A DNA stretch of 64,000 nt from Henricia sp. BOLD:AAB3569 (GCA_037783545.1 JBBELK010000543.1:62001-126000), one strand, 5' to 3'. Shown: positions 25,601 through 38,838, counted from the first letter of the stretch. Numbers and translations are program-made. The notes: generated by a model from the sequence alone, not told the origin.

Positions 25601-28600
25601 TTCCCGGCGAAAGTCTGTCAATTTTTTATGACAAGTGCGCAATATAGAGAGTTTAGGGCAAGCAAAATTTGAAGTTCGTCGGAACATTTTTCGACCTCCA
25701 AATTTGCCGACGTTTGGACCACACTTTGACCAAATTGCCGAGCCAAACTGCGGTGCGTTAACGACAGTCCGAATGACTGAGCATGCGCACAACTCAGGAG
25801 TACCCCAAAGAGGTGTGTACAGACAGCCACGGTTTGCGCGAGAGCAGTCAGGAAGCCTCAACCCAGTTTTTTCTAAACTTTGAAATTTCTCTGCCATTTC
25901 CCGGCGAAAGTCTGTCAATTTCTTATGACAAGTGCGCAATATAGAGAGTTTAGGGCATGCAAAATTTGAAGTTCGTCGGAACATTTTTCGACCTCCAAAT
26001 TCGCCGACGTTTGGACCACACTTTGACCAAATTGCCGAGCCAAACTGCGGTGCGTTAACGACAGTCCGAATGACTGAGCATGCGCACAACTCAGGAGTAC
26101 CCCAAAGAGGTGTGTACAGACAGCCACGGTTTGCGCGAGAGCAGTCAGGAAGCCTCAACCCAGTTTTTTCTAAACTTTGAAATTTCTCTGCCATTTCCCA
26201 GCGAAAGTCTGTCAATTTTTTTATGACAAGTGCGCAATATAGAGAGTTTAGGGCATGCAAAATTTGAAGTTCGTCGGAACATTTTTCGACCTCCAAATTC
26301 GCCGACGTTTGGACCACACTTTGACCAAATTGCCGAGCCAAACTGCGGTGCGTTAACGACAGTCCGAATGACTGAGCATGCGCACAACTCAGGAGTACCC
26401 CAAAGAGGTGTGTACAGACAGCCACGGTTTGCGCGAGAGCAGTCAGGAAGCCTCAACCCAGTTTTTTCTAAACTTTGAAATTTCTCTGCCATTTCCCGGC
26501 GAAAATCTGTCAATTTGTTATGACAAGTGCGCAATATAGAGAGTTTAGGGCATGCAAAATTTGAAGTTCGTCGGAACATTTTTCGACCTCCAAATTTGCC
26601 GACGTTTGGACCACACTTTGACCAAATTGCCGAGCCAAACTGCGGTGCGTTAACGACAGTCCGAATGACTGAGCATGCGCACAACTCAGGAGTACCCCAA
26701 AGAGGTGTGTACAGACAGCCACGGTTTGCGCGAGAGCAGTCAGGAAGCCTCAACCCAGTTTTTTCTAAACTTTGAAATTTCTCTGCCATTTCCCAGCGAA
26801 AGTCTGTCAATTTTTTATGACAAGTGCGCAATATAGAGAGTTTAGGGCATGCAAAATTTGAAGTTCGTCGGAACATTTTTCGACCTCCAAATTTGCCGAC
26901 GTTTGGACCACACTTTGACCAAATTGCCGAGCCAAACTGCGGTGCGTTAACGACAGTCCGAATGACTGAGCATGCGCACAACTCAGGAGTACCCCAAAGG
27001 GTGTGTACAGACAGCCACGGTTTGCGCGAGAGCAGTCAGGAAGCCTCAACCCAGTTTTTTCTAAACTTTGAAATTTCTCTGCCATTTCCCGGCGAAAGTC
27101 TGTCAATTTTTTATGACAAGTGCGCAATATAGAGAGTTTAGGGCATGCAAAATTTGAAGTTCGTCGGAACATTTTTCGACCTCCAAATTTGCCGACGTTT
27201 GGACCACACTTTGACCAAATTGCCGAGCCAAACTGCGGTGCGTTAACGACAGTCCGAATGACTGAGCATGCGCACAACTCAGGAGTACCCCAAAGAGGTG
27301 TGTACAGACAGCCACGGTTTGCGCGAGAGCAGTCAGGAAGCCTCAACCCAGTTTTTTCTAAACTTTGAAATTTCTCTGCCATTTCCCGGCGAAAGTCTGT
27401 CAATTTCTTATGACAAGTGCGCAATATAGAGAGTTTAGGGCATGCAAAATTTGAAGTTCGTCGGAACATTTTTCGACCTCCAAATTCGCCGACGTTTGGA
27501 CCACACTTTGACCAAATTGCCGAGCCAAACTGCGGTGCGTTAACGACAGTCCGAATGACTGAGCATGCGCACAACTCAGGGGTACCCCAAAGAGGTGTGT
27601 ACAGACAGCCACGGTTTGCGCGAGAGCAGTCAGGAAGCCTCAACCCAATTTTTTCTAAACTTTGAAATTTCTCTGCCATTTCCCGGCGAAAGTCTGTCAA
27701 TTTCTTATGACAAGTGCGCAATATAGAGAGTTTAGGGCATGCAAAATTTGAAGTTCGTCGGAACATTTTTCGACCTCCAAATTCGCCGACGTTTGGACCA
27801 CACTTTGACCAAATTGCCGAGCCAAACTGCGGTGCGTTAACGACAGTCCGAATGACTGAGCATGCGCACAACTCAGGAGTACCCCAAAGAGGTGTGTACA
27901 GACAGCCACGGTTTGCGCGAGAGCAGTCAGGAAGCCTCAACCCAGTTTTTTCTAAACTTTGAAATTTCTCTGCCATTTCCCGGCGAAAGTCTGTCAATTT
28001 TTTATGACAAGTGCGCAATATAGAGATTTTAGGGCATGCAAAATTTGAAGTTCGTCGGAACATTTTTCGACCTCCAAATTTGCCGACGTTTGGACCACAC
28101 TTTGACCAAATTGCCGAACCAAACTGCGGTGCGTTAACGACAGTCCGAATGACTGAGCATGCGCACAACTCAGGAGTACCCCAAAGAGGTGTGTACAGAC
28201 AGCCACGGTTTGCGCGAGAGCAGTCAGGAAGCTTCAACCCAGTTTTTTCTAAACTTTCAAATTTCTCTGCCATTTCCCGGCGAAAGTCTGTCAATTTTTT
28301 ATGACAAGTGCGCAATATAGAGAGTTTAGGGCATGCAAAATTTGAAGTTCGTCGGAACATTTTTCGACCTCCAAATTTGCCGACGTTTGGACCACACTTT
28401 GACCAAATTGCCGAGCCAAACTGCGGTGCGTTAACGACAGTCCGAATGACTGAGCATGCGCACAACTCAGGAGTACCCCAAAGAGGTGTGTACAGACAGC
28501 CACGGTTTGCGCGAGAGCAGTCAGGAAGCCTCAACCCAGTTTTTTCTAAACTTTGAAATTTCTCTGCCATTTCCCGGCGAAAGTCTGTCAATTTCTTATG

Positions 28601-28720
28601 ACAAGTGCGCAATATAGAGAGTTTAGGGCATGCAAAATTTGAAGTTCGTCGGAACATTTTTCGACCTCCAAATTCGCCGACGTTTGGACCACACTTTGAC
28701 CAAATTGCCTTTTTCTAAAA

Positions 28721-28744
28721 TGTTTTATTCGTCCGAATAAAACA
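28721..28744. repeat. Near-perfect palindrome
   Basis: TGTTTTATTCG and CGAATAAAACA form 11-bp inverted arms separated by only TC. Each strand therefore contains AATAAAAC. It sits 11 bp inside the left edge of the insert, near the 3' end when the insert is read on the minus strand. Confidence 0.9.
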
Positions 28745-28793
28745 CGCTAACCAGTCCAACGTTGTTACCGATAGAACCAGTGCTTCAGCCGTT

Positions 28794-29067
28794 GTCGTTG
28801 CCAGTCCAGGTCATTTATCCACTAAGCGTTCGCCGTTATTGCCAAATTTCCTCATTCGTAGTCGTTGCCAGTCCAGGTCATTTATCCACTAAGCGTTCGC
28901 CGTTATTGCCAAATTTCCTCATTCGTAGTCGTTGCCAGTCCAGGTCATTTATCCACCAATTGTTCGCCGTTATTGCCAAATTTCCTCATTCGTTGTCGTT
29001 GCCAGTCCAGGTCATTTATCCACCAAATTTCCTCATTCGTTGTCGTTGCCAATCCAGGTCATTATCC
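28794..29067. repeat. 67-bp minisatellite
   Basis: Units start with GTCGTTGCCAGTCCAGGTCA at 28794, 28861, 28928 and 28995, 67 bp apart. The fourth is 47 bp long through a 20-bp internal loss, and a decayed fifth start is at 29042. The first two full units are nearly identical. Since 67 is not a multiple of 3 and the unit lacks stops, all forward frames read through it, so the open frames here are not evidence of a gene. Confidence 0.93.
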
Positions 29068-29346
29068 GGCGAGTATTCTCCATCACAATCATCACCAATC
29101 GTGTCCGAGTATCAGGTCATATCCTTCGAGAAGCACCACAGGTACATCCTCATAAAACCACAATCGTCACCAGTCCAGGTCTGGAAGAATCAAGACCGCA
29201 GACTCGGATCCAATCGTGTTCCAAAATTGTATCGGCGTTCCCCGTGACGTATGTACTGGTCACTCCATCATTGAGCAACGTTCCAGGACATCACGGGATT
29301 CCGCGAAAAACTCCTCCAAACTACCTATGTGCAAGGGTAGTCCTTT

Positions 29347-29378
29347 GGAAAGAACCCGTACGCCAACCCGACCGCCCC
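29347..29378 (-). mobile_element. SINE 5' head fragment shared with 7850-8131
   Basis: These 32 bp are identical to 8100-8131. On the minus strand they begin GGGGCGGTCGGGTTGGCG and include the A-box-like word TGGCGTACGGG. The B box and the rest of the SINE are absent. Confidence 0.9.
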
Positions 29379-29839
29379 AAACTGCGGTGCGTTAACGACA
29401 GTCCGAATGACTGAGCATGCGCACAACTCAGGAGTACCCCAAAGAGGTGTGTACAGACAACCACGGTTTGCGCGAGAGCAGTCAGGAAGCCTCAACCCAG
29501 TTTTTTCTAAACTTTGAAATTTCTCTGCCATTTCCCAGCGAAAGTCTGTCAATTTTTTATGACAAGTGCGCAATATAGAGAGTTTAGGGCATGCAAAATT
29601 TGAAGTTCGTCGGAACATTTTTCGACCTCCAAATTTGCCGACGTTTGGACCACACTTTGACCAAATTGCCGAGCCAAACTGCGGTGCGTTAACGACAGTC
29701 CGAATGACTGAGCATGCGCACAACTCAGGAGTACCCCAAAGGGTGTGTACAGACAGCCACGGTTTGCGCGAGAGCAGTCAGGAAGCCTCAACCCAGTTTT
29801 TTCTAAACTTTGAAATTTCTCTGCCATTTCCCGGCGAAA

Positions 29840-29870
29840 GTCTGTCAATTTTTTGAACATTTTTCGACCT
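29840..29870. other. Monomer with 54-bp deletion
   Basis: Between T29854 and G29855 the sequence jumps from GTCAATTTTTT to GAACATTTTTCG, losing 54 bp that include GTGCGCAATATAGAGAG and GGGCATGC. This is the only monomer in the window seen to lack that block. Confidence 0.88.
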
Positions 29871-30087
29871 CCAAATTCGCCGACGTTTGGACCACACTTT
29901 GACCAAATTTCCGAACCAAACTGCGGTGCGTTAACGACAGTCCGAATGACTGAGCATGCGCACAACTCAGGAGTACCCCAAAGAGGTGTGTACAGACAGC
30001 CACGGTTTGCACGAGAGCAGTCAGGAAGCCTCAACCCAGTTTTTTCTAAACTTTGAAATTTCTCTGCCATTTCCCGGCGAAAGTCTG

Positions 30088-33000
30088 TCAATTTTTTATG
30101 ACAAGTGCGCAATATAGAGAGTTTAGGGCATGCAAAATTTGAAGTTCGTCGGAACATTTTCCGACCTCCAAATTTGCCGACGTTTGGACCACACTTTGAC
30201 CAAATTGCCGAGCCAAACTGCGGTGCGTTAACGACAGTCCGAATGACTGAGCATGCGCACAACTCAGGAGTACCCCAAAGAGGTGTGTACAGACAGCCAC
30301 GGTTTGCGCGAGAGCAGTCAGGAAGCCTCAACCCAGTTTTTTCTAAACTTTGAAATTTCTCTGCCATTTCCCAGCGAAAGTCTGTCAATTTTTTATGACA
30401 AGTGCGCAATATAGAGAGTTTAGGGCATGCAAAATTTGAAGTTCGTCGGAACATTTTTCGACCTCCAAATTTGCCGACGTTTGGACCACACTTTGACCAA
30501 ATTGCCGAGCCAAACTGCGGTGCGTTAACGACAGTCCGAATGACTGAGCATGCGCACAACTCAGGAGTACCCCAAAGAGGTGTGTACAGACAGCCACGGT
30601 TTGCGCGAGAGCAGTCAGGAAGCCTCAACCCAGTTTTTTCTAAACTTTGAAATTTCTCTGCCATTTCCCGGCGAAAGTCTGTCAATTTTTTATGACAAGT
30701 GCGCAATATAGAGAGTTTAGGGCATGCAAAATTTGAAGTTCGTCGGAACATTTTTCGACCTCCAAATTTGCCGACGTTTGGACCACACTTTGACCAAATT
30801 GCCGAACCAAACTGCGGTGCGTTAACGACAGTCCGAATGACTGAGCATGCGCACAACTCAGGAGTACCCCAAAGAGGTGTGTACAGACAGCCACGGTTTG
30901 CGCGAGAGCAGTCAGGAAGCCTCAACCCAGTTTTTTCTAAACTTTGAAATTTCTCTGCCATTTCCCGGCGAAAGTCTGTCAATTTTTTATGACAAGTGCG
31001 CAATATAGAGAGTTTAGGGCATGCAAAATTTGAAGTTCGTCGGAACATTTTTCGACCTCCAAATTTGCCGACGTTTGGACCACACTTTGACCAAATTGCC
31101 GAGCCAAACTGCGGTGCGTTAACGACAGTCCGAATGACTGAGCATGCGCACAACTCAGGAGTACCCCAAAGAGGTGTGTACAGACAGCCACGGTTTGCGC
31201 GAGAGCAGTCAGGAAGCCTCAACCCAGTTTTTTCTAAACTTTGAAATTTCTCTGCCATTTCCCAGCGAAAGTCTGTCAATTTTTTATGACAAGTGCGCAA
31301 TATAGAGAGTTTAGGGCATGCAAAATTTGAAGTTCGTCGGAACATTTTTCGACCTCCAAATTTGCCGACGTTTGGACCACACTTTGACCAAATTGCCGAG
31401 CCAAACTGCGGTGCGTTAACGACAGTCCGAATGACTGAGCATGCGCACAACTCAGGAGTACCCCAAAGAGGTGTGTACAGACAGCCACGGTTTGCGCGAG
31501 AGCAGTCAGGAAGCCTCAACCCATTTTTTTCTAAACTTTGAAATTTCTCTGCCATTTCCCGGCGAAAGTCTGTCAATTTCTTATGACAAGTGCGCAATAT
31601 AGAGAGTTTAGGGCATGCAAAATTTGAAGTTCGTCGGAACATTTTTCGACCTCCAAATTCGCCGACGTTTGGACCACACTTTGACCAAATTGCCGAGCCA
31701 AACTGCGGTGCGTTAACGACAGTCCGAATGACTGAGCATGCGCACAACTCAGGAGTACCCCAAAGAGGTGTGTACAGACAGCCACGGTTTGCGCGAGAGC
31801 AGTCAGGAAGCCTCAACCCAGTTTTTTCTAAACTTTGAAATTTCTCTGCCATTTCCCGGCGAAAATCTGTCAATTTGTTATGACAAGTGCGCAATATAGA
31901 GAGTTTAGGACATGCAAAATTTGAAGTTCGTCGGAACATTTTTCGACCTCCAAATTTGCCGACGTTTGGACCACACTTTGACCAAATTGCCGAGCCAAAC
32001 TGCGGTGCGTTAACGACAGTCCGAATGACTGAGCATGCGCACAACTCAGGAGTACCCCAAAGAGGTGTGTACAGACAGCCACGGTTTGCGCGAGAGCAGT
32101 CAGGAAGCCTCAACCCAGTTTTTTCTAAACTTTGAAATTTCTCTGCCATTTCCCAGCGAAAGTCTGTCAATTTTTTATGACAAGTGCGCAATATAGAGAG
32201 TTTAGGGCATGCAAAATTTGAAGTTCGTCGGAACATTTTTCGACCTCCAAATTTGCCGACGTTTGGACCACACTTTGACCAAATTGCCGAGCCAAACTGC
32301 GGTGCGTTAACGACAGTCCGAATGACTGAGCATGCGCACAACTCAGGAGTACCCCAAAGGGTGTGTACAGACAGCCACGGTTTGCGCGAGAGCAGTCAGG
32401 AAGCCTCAACCCAGTTTTTTCTAAACTTTGAAATTTCTCTGCCATTTCCCGGCGAAAGTCTGTCAATTTTTTATGACAAGTGCGCAATATAGAGAGTTTA
32501 GGGCATGCAAAATTTGAAGTTCGTCGGAACATTTTTCGACCTCCAAATTTGCCGACGTTTGGACCACACTTTGACCAAATTGCCGAGCCAAACTGCGGTG
32601 CGTTAACGACAGTCCGAATGACTGAGCATGCGCACAACTCAGGAGTACCCCAAAGAGGTGTGTACAGACAGCCACGGTTTGCGCGAGAGCAGTCAGGAAG
32701 CCTCAACCCAGTTTTTTTCTAAACTTTGAAATTTCTCTGCCATTTCCCGGCGAAAGTCTGTCAATTTCTTATGACAAGTGCGCAATATAGAGAGTTTAGG
32801 GCATGCAAAATTTGAAGTTCGTCGGAACATTTTTCGACCTCCAAATTCGCCGACGTTTGGACCACACTTTGACCAAATTGCCGAGCCAAACTGCGGTGCG
32901 TTAACGACAGTCCGAATGACTGAGCATGCGCACAACTCAGGAGTACCCCAAAGAGGTGTGTACAGACAGCCACGGTTTGCGCGAGAGCAGTCAGGAAGCC

Positions 33001-35349
33001 TCAACCCAATTTTTTCTAAACTTTGAAATTTCTCTGCCATTTCCCGGCGAAAGTCTGTCAATTTCTTATGACAAGTGCGCAATATAGAGAGTTTAGGGCA
33101 TGCAAAATTTGAAGTTCGTCGGAACATTTTTCGACCTCCAAATTTGCCGACGTTTGGACCACACTTTGACCAAATTGCCGAGCCAAACTGCGGTGCGTTA
33201 ACGACAGTCCGAATGACTGAGCATGCGCACAACTCAGGAGTACCCCAAAGAGGTGTGTACAGACAGCCACGGTTTGCGCGAGAGCAGTCAGGAAGCCTCA
33301 ACCCATTTTTTTCTAAACTTTGAAATTTCTCTGCCATTTCCCGGCGAAAGTCTGTCAATTTCTTATGACAAGTGCGCAATATAGAGAGTTTAGGGCATGC
33401 AAAATTTGAAGTTCGTCGGAACATTTTTCGACCTCCAAATTCGCCGACGTTTGGACCACACTTTGACCAAATTGCCGAGCCAAACTGCGGTGCGTTAACG
33501 ACAGTCCGAATGACTGAGCATGCGCACAACTCAGGAGTACCCCAAAGAGGTGTGTACAGACAGCCACGGTTTGCGCGAGAGCAGTCAGGAAGCCTCAACC
33601 CAGTTTTTTCTAAACTTTGAAATTTCTCTGCCATTTCCCGGCGAAAATCTGTCAATTTGTTATGACAAGTGCGCAATATAGAGAGTTTAGGACATGCAAA
33701 ATTTGAAGTTCGTCGGAACATTTTTCGACCTCCAAATTTGCCGACGTTTGGACCACACTTTGACCAAATTGCCGAGCCAAACTGCGGTGCGTTAACGACA
33801 GTCCGAATGACTGAGCATGCGCACAACTCAGGAGTACCCCAAAGAGGTGTGTACAGACAGCCACGGTTTGCGCGAGAGCAGTCAGGAAGCCTCAACCCAG
33901 TTTTTTCTAAACTTTGAAATTTCTCTGCCATTTCCCAGCGAAAGTCTGTCAATTTTTTATGACAAGTGCGCAATATAGAGAGTTTAGGGCATGCAAAATT
34001 TGAAGTTCGTCGGAACATTTTTCGACCTCCAAATTTGCCGACGTTTGGACCACACTTTGACCAAATTGCCGAGCCAAACTGCGGTGCGTTAACGACAGTC
34101 CGAATGACTGAGCATGCGCACAACTCAGGAGTACCCCAAAGGGTGTGTACAGACAGCCACGGTTTGCGCGAGAGCAGTCAGGAAGCCTCAACCCAGTTTT
34201 TTCTAAACTTTGAAATTTCTCTGCCATTTCCCGGCGAAAGTCTGTCAATTTTTTATGACAAGTGCGCAATATAGAGAGTTTAGGGCATGCAAAATTTGAA
34301 GTTCGTCGGAACATTTTTCGACCTCCAAATTTGCCGACGTTTGGACCACACTTTGACCAAATTGCCGAGCCAAACTGCGGTGCGTTAACGACAGTCCGAA
34401 TGACTGAGCATGCGCACAACTCAGGAGTACCCCAAAGAGGTGTGTACAGACAGCCACGGTTTGCGCGAGAGCAGTCAGGAAGCCTCAACCCAGTTTTTTT
34501 CTAAACTTTGAAATTTCTCTGCCATTTCCCGGCGAAAGTCTGTCAATTTCTTATGACAAGTGCGCAATATAGAGAGTTTAGGGCATGCAAAATTTGAAGT
34601 TCGTCGGAACATTTTTCGACCTCCAAATTCGCCGACGTTTGGACCACACTTTGACCAAATTGCCGAGCCAAACTGCGGTGCGTTAACGACAGTCCGAATG
34701 ACTGAGCATGCGCACAACTCAGGAGTACCCCAAAGAGGTGTGTACAGACAGCCACGGTTTGCGCGAGAGCAGTCAGGAAGCCTCAACCCAATTTTTTCTA
34801 AACTTTGAAATTTCTCTGCCATTTCCCGGCGAAAGTCTGTCAATTTCTTATGACAAGTGCGCAATATAGAGAGTTTAGGGCATGCAAAATTTGAAGTTCG
34901 TCGGAACATTTTTCGACCTCCAAATTCGCCGACGTTTGGACCACACTTTGACCAAATTTCCGAACCAAACTGCGGTGCGTTAACGACAGTCCGAATGACT
35001 GAGCATGCGCACAACTCAGGAGTACCCCAAAGAGGTGTGTACAGACAGCCACGGTTTGCACGAGAGCAGTCAGGAAGCCTCAACCCAGTTTTTTCTAAAC
35101 TTTGAAATTTCTCTGCCATTTCCCGGCGAAAGTCTGTCAATTTTTTATGACAAGTGCGCAATATAGAGAGTTTAGGGCATGCAAAATTTGAAGTTCGTCG
35201 GAACATTTTCCGACCTCCAAATTTGCCGACGTTTGGACCACACTTTGACCAAATTGCCGAGCCAAACTGCGGTGCGTTAACGACAGTCCGAATGACTGAG
35301 CATGCGCACAACTCAGGAGTACCCCAAAGAGGTGTGTACAGACAGCCAC
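30088..35349. repeat. Marker monomer pair 17 monomers apart
   Basis: The variant GAACATTTTCCGACC occurs at 30161 and 35210, exactly 5,049 bp or 17 x 297 apart. In both cases the preceding monomer carries AAATTTCCGAACC and GGTTTGCACGAG, so a stretch longer than one monomer is shared. Confidence 0.75.
31570..34840. repeat. Two-copy 6-monomer HOR (1,782 bp)
   Basis: Ordered variants recur at exactly 1,782 bp: GTTTAGGACATGC at 31910 and 33692, CCCCAAAGGGTGTG at 32359 and 34141, and CTCAACCCAATTTTTT near 33009 and 34791. A related partial set lies at 26.5-27.7 kb. The last monomer of each copy differs. Confidence 0.87.
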
Positions 35350-36309
35350 GGTTTGCGCGAGAGCAGTCAGGAAGCCTCAACCCAGTTTTTTCTAAACTTT
35401 GAAATTTCTCTGCCATTTCCCGGCGAAAGTCTGTCAATTTTTTTATGACAAGTGCGCAATATAGAGAGTTTAGGGCATGCAAAATTTGAAGTTCGTCGGA
35501 ACATTTTTCGACCTCCAAATTTGCCGACGTTTGGACCACACTTTGACCAAATTGCCGAGCCAAACTGCGGTGCGTTAACGACAGTCCGAATGACTGAGCA
35601 TGCGCACAACTCAGGAGTACCCCAAAGAGGTGTGTACAGACAGCCACGGTTTGCGCGAGAGCAGTCAGGAAGCCTCAACCCGGTTTTTTTCTAAACTTTG
35701 AAATTTCTCTGCCATTTCCCGGCGAAAGTCTGTCAATTTTTAATGATAAGTGCGCAATATAGAGAGTTTAGAGCATGCAAAATTTGAAGTTCGTCGGAAC
35801 ATTTTTCGACCTCCAAATTTGCCGACGTTTGGACCACACTTTGACCAAATTGCCGAGCCAAACTGCGGTGCGTTAACGACAGTCTGAATGACTGAGCATG
35901 CGCACAACTCAGGAGTACCCCAAAGAGGTGTGTACAGACAGCTACGGTTTGCGCGAGAGCAGTCAGGACGCCTCAACCCAGTTTGTTCTAAACTTTGAAA
36001 TTTCTCTGCCATTTCCCGGCGAAAGTCTGTCAATTGTTTATGACAAGTGCGCAATATAGAGAGTTTAAGGCATGCAAAATTTGAAGTTCGTCGGAACATT
36101 TTTCGACCTCCAAATTTGCCGACGTTTGGACCACACTTTGACCAAATTGCCGAGCCAAACTGCGGTGCGTTAACGACAGTCCGAATGACTGAGCATGCGC
36201 ACAACTCAGGAGTACCCCAAAGAGGTGTGTACAGACAGCCACGGTTTGCGCGAGAGCAGTCAGGAAGCCTCAACCCAGTTTTTTCTAAACTTTGAAATTT
36301 CTCTGCCAT

Positions 36310-38400
36310 TTCCCGGCGAAAGTCTGTCAATTTGTTATGACAAGTGCGCAATATAGAGAGTTTAGGGCATGCAAAATTTGAAGTTCGTCGGAACATTTTT
36401 CGACCTCCAAATTTGCCGACGTTTGGACCACACTTTGACCAAATTGCCGAACCAAACTGCGGTGCGTTAACGACAGTCCGAATGACTGAGCATGCGCACA
36501 ACTCAGGAGTACCCCAAAGAGGTGTGTACAGACAGCCACGGTTTGCGCGAGAGCAGTCAGGAAGCCTCAACCCAGTTTTTTCTAAACTTTGAAATTTATC
36601 TGCCATTTCCCGGCGAAAGTCTGTCAATTTTTTATGACAAGTGCGCAATATAGAGAGTTTAGGGCATGCAAAATTTGAAGTTCGTCGGAACATTTTTCGA
36701 CCTCCAAATTTGCCGACGTTTGGACCACACTTTGACCAAATTGCCGAGCCAAACTGCGGTGCGTTAACGACAGTCCGAATGACTGAGCATGCGCACAACT
36801 CAGGAGTACCCCAAATAGGTGTGTACAGACAGCCACGGTTTGCGCGAGAGCAGTCAGGAAGCCTCAACCCAGTTTTTTCCTAACTTTGAAATTTCTCTGC
36901 CATTTCCCGGCGAAAGTCTGTCAATTTTTTATGACAAGTGCGCAATATAGAGAGTTTAGGGCATGCAAAATTTGAAGTTCGTCGGAACATTTTTCGACCT
37001 CCAAATTTGCCGACGTTTGGACCACACTTTGACCAAATTGCCGAGCCAAACTGCGGTGCGTTAACGACAGTCTGAATGACTGAGCATGCGCACAACTCAG
37101 GAGTACCCCAAAGAGGTGTGTACAGACAGCCACGGTTTGCGCGAGAGCAGTCAGGAAGCCTTAACCCAGTTTTTTCTAAACTTTGAAATTTCTCTGCCAT
37201 TTCCCGGCGAAAGTCTGTCAATTTTTTATGACAAGTGCGCAATATAGAGAGTTTAGGGCATGCAAAATTTGAAGTTCGTCGGAACATTTTTCGACCTCCA
37301 AATTTGCCGACGTTTGGACCACACTTTGACCAAATTGCCGAGCCAAACTGCGGTGCGTTAACGACAGTCCGAATGACTGAGCATGCGCACAACTCAGGAG
37401 TACCCCAAAGAGGTGTGTACAGACAGCCACGGTTTGCGCGAGAGCAGTCAGGAAGCCTCAACCCAGTTTTTTCTAAACTTTGAAATTTCTCTGCCATTTC
37501 CCGGCGAAAGTCTGTCAATTTGTTATGACAAGTGCGCAATATAGAGAGTTTAGGGCATGCAAAATTTGAAGTTCGTCGGAACATTTTTCGACCTCCAAAT
37601 TTGCCGACGTTTGGACCACACTTTGACCAAATTGCCGAACCAAACTGCGGTGCGTTAACGACAGTCCGAATGACTGAGCATGCGCACAACTCAGGAGTAC
37701 CCCAAAGAGGTGTGTACAGACAGCCACGGTTTGCGCGAGAGCAGTCAGGAAGCCTCAACCCAGTTTTTTCTAAACTTTGAAATTTATCTGCCATTTCCCG
37801 GCGAAAGTCTGTCAATTTTTTATGACAAGTGCGCAATATAGAGAGTTTAGGGCATGCAAAATTTGAAGTTCGTCGGAACATTTTTCGACCTCCAAATTTG
37901 CCGACGTTTGGACCACACTTTGACCAAATTGCCGAGCCAAACTGCGGTGCGTTAACGACAGTCCGAATGACTGAGCATGCGCACAACTCAGGAGTACCCC
38001 AAAGAGGTGTGTACAGACAGCCACGGTTTGCGCGAGAGCAGTCAGGAAGCCTCAACCCAGTTTTTTCCTAACTTTGAAATTTCTCTGCCATTTCCCGGCG
38101 AAAGTCTGTCAATTTTTTATGACAAGTGCGCAATATAGAGAGTTTAGGGCATGCAAAATTTGAAGTTCGTCGGAACATTTTTCGACCTCCAAATTTGCCG
38201 ACGTTTGGACCACACTTTGACCAAATTGCCGAGCCAAACTGCGGTGCGTTAACGACAGTCTGAATGACTGAGCATGCGCACAACTCAGGAGTACCCCAAA
38301 GAGGTGTGTACAGACAGCCACGGTTTGCGCGAGAGCAGTCAGGAAGCCTTAACCCAGTTTTTTCTAAACTTTGAAATTTCTCTGCCATTTCCCGGCGAAA
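36310..38400. repeat. Two-copy 4-monomer HOR (1,188 bp)
   Basis: CAGTTTTTTCCTAAC at 36879 and 38067, GACAGTCTGAATGAC near 37071 and 38259, GCCTTAACCC near 37160 and 38348, and CAATTTGTTATG with CCGAACC near 36327 and 37515 are all 1,188 bp apart. Confidence 0.87.
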
Positions 38401-38838
38401 GTCTGTCAATTTTTTATGACAAGTGCGCAATATAGAGAGTTTAGGGCATGCAAAATTTGAAGTTCGTCGGAACATTTTTCGACCTCCAAATTTGCCGACG
38501 TTTGGACCACACTTTGACCAAATTGCCGAGCCAAACTGCGGTGCGTTAACGACAGTCCGAATGACTGAGCATGCGCACAACTCAGGAGTACCCCAAAGAG
38601 GTGTGTACAGACAGCCACGGTTTGCGCGAGAGCAGTCAGGAAGCCTCAACCCATTTTTTTCTAAACTTTGAAATTTCTCTGCCATTTCCCGGCGAAAGTC
38701 TGTCAATTTTTTATGACAAGTGCGCAATATAGAGAGTTTAGGGCATGCAAAATTTGAAGTTCGTCGGAACATTTTTCGACCTCCAAATTTGCCGACGTTT
38801 GGACCACACTTTGACCAAATTGCCGAGCCAAACTGCGG

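Larger units (their letters stand above)
8132..28709. repeat. 297-bp satellite array, segment B
   Basis: About 69 monomers in the same orientation as segment A, starting after the SINE and ending inside a monomer at the second insert. It contains the dimer HORs at 10.2-13.6 kb and the large 12/15-monomer duplication at 14.6-22.6 kb. From about 25.9 kb a new variant pair appears (CAATTTCTTATGAC and CCAAATTCGCCGAC) that is absent upstream. No gene is seen. Confidence 0.98.
28710..29378 (-). mobile_element. Second foreign insert, chimeric SINE-headed element
   Basis: A 669-bp non-satellite insert. The left junction follows TTGACCAAATTGCC and the right junction precedes AAACTGCGG. Three to five satellite bases (GAG, with CC ambiguous) are missing and there is no target-site duplication. 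Its right 32 bp equals the 5' head of the SINE at 7850-8131 in the same orientation. The rest differs: a palindrome at 28721-28744, a 67-bp minisatellite at 28794-29067, and about 280 bp of unrecognised sequence in which CCAGTCCAGGTC-like words recur. Read on the minus strand, it would be an element with a SINE head, an unrelated body and an AATAAA-bearing hairpin near its 3' end. It could be a different SINE family sharing a head, a template-switch chimera, or DNA brought in by repair. Several frames are open through the minisatellite but no protein is recognised. Confidence 0.6.

Noticed and set aside
28762-29414. Overlapping plus-strand frames of about 100-160 codons in the second insert
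   Set aside because: All forward frames are open because a stop-free 67-bp unit (not a multiple of 3) is repeated; composition is low complexity and no domain is seen.
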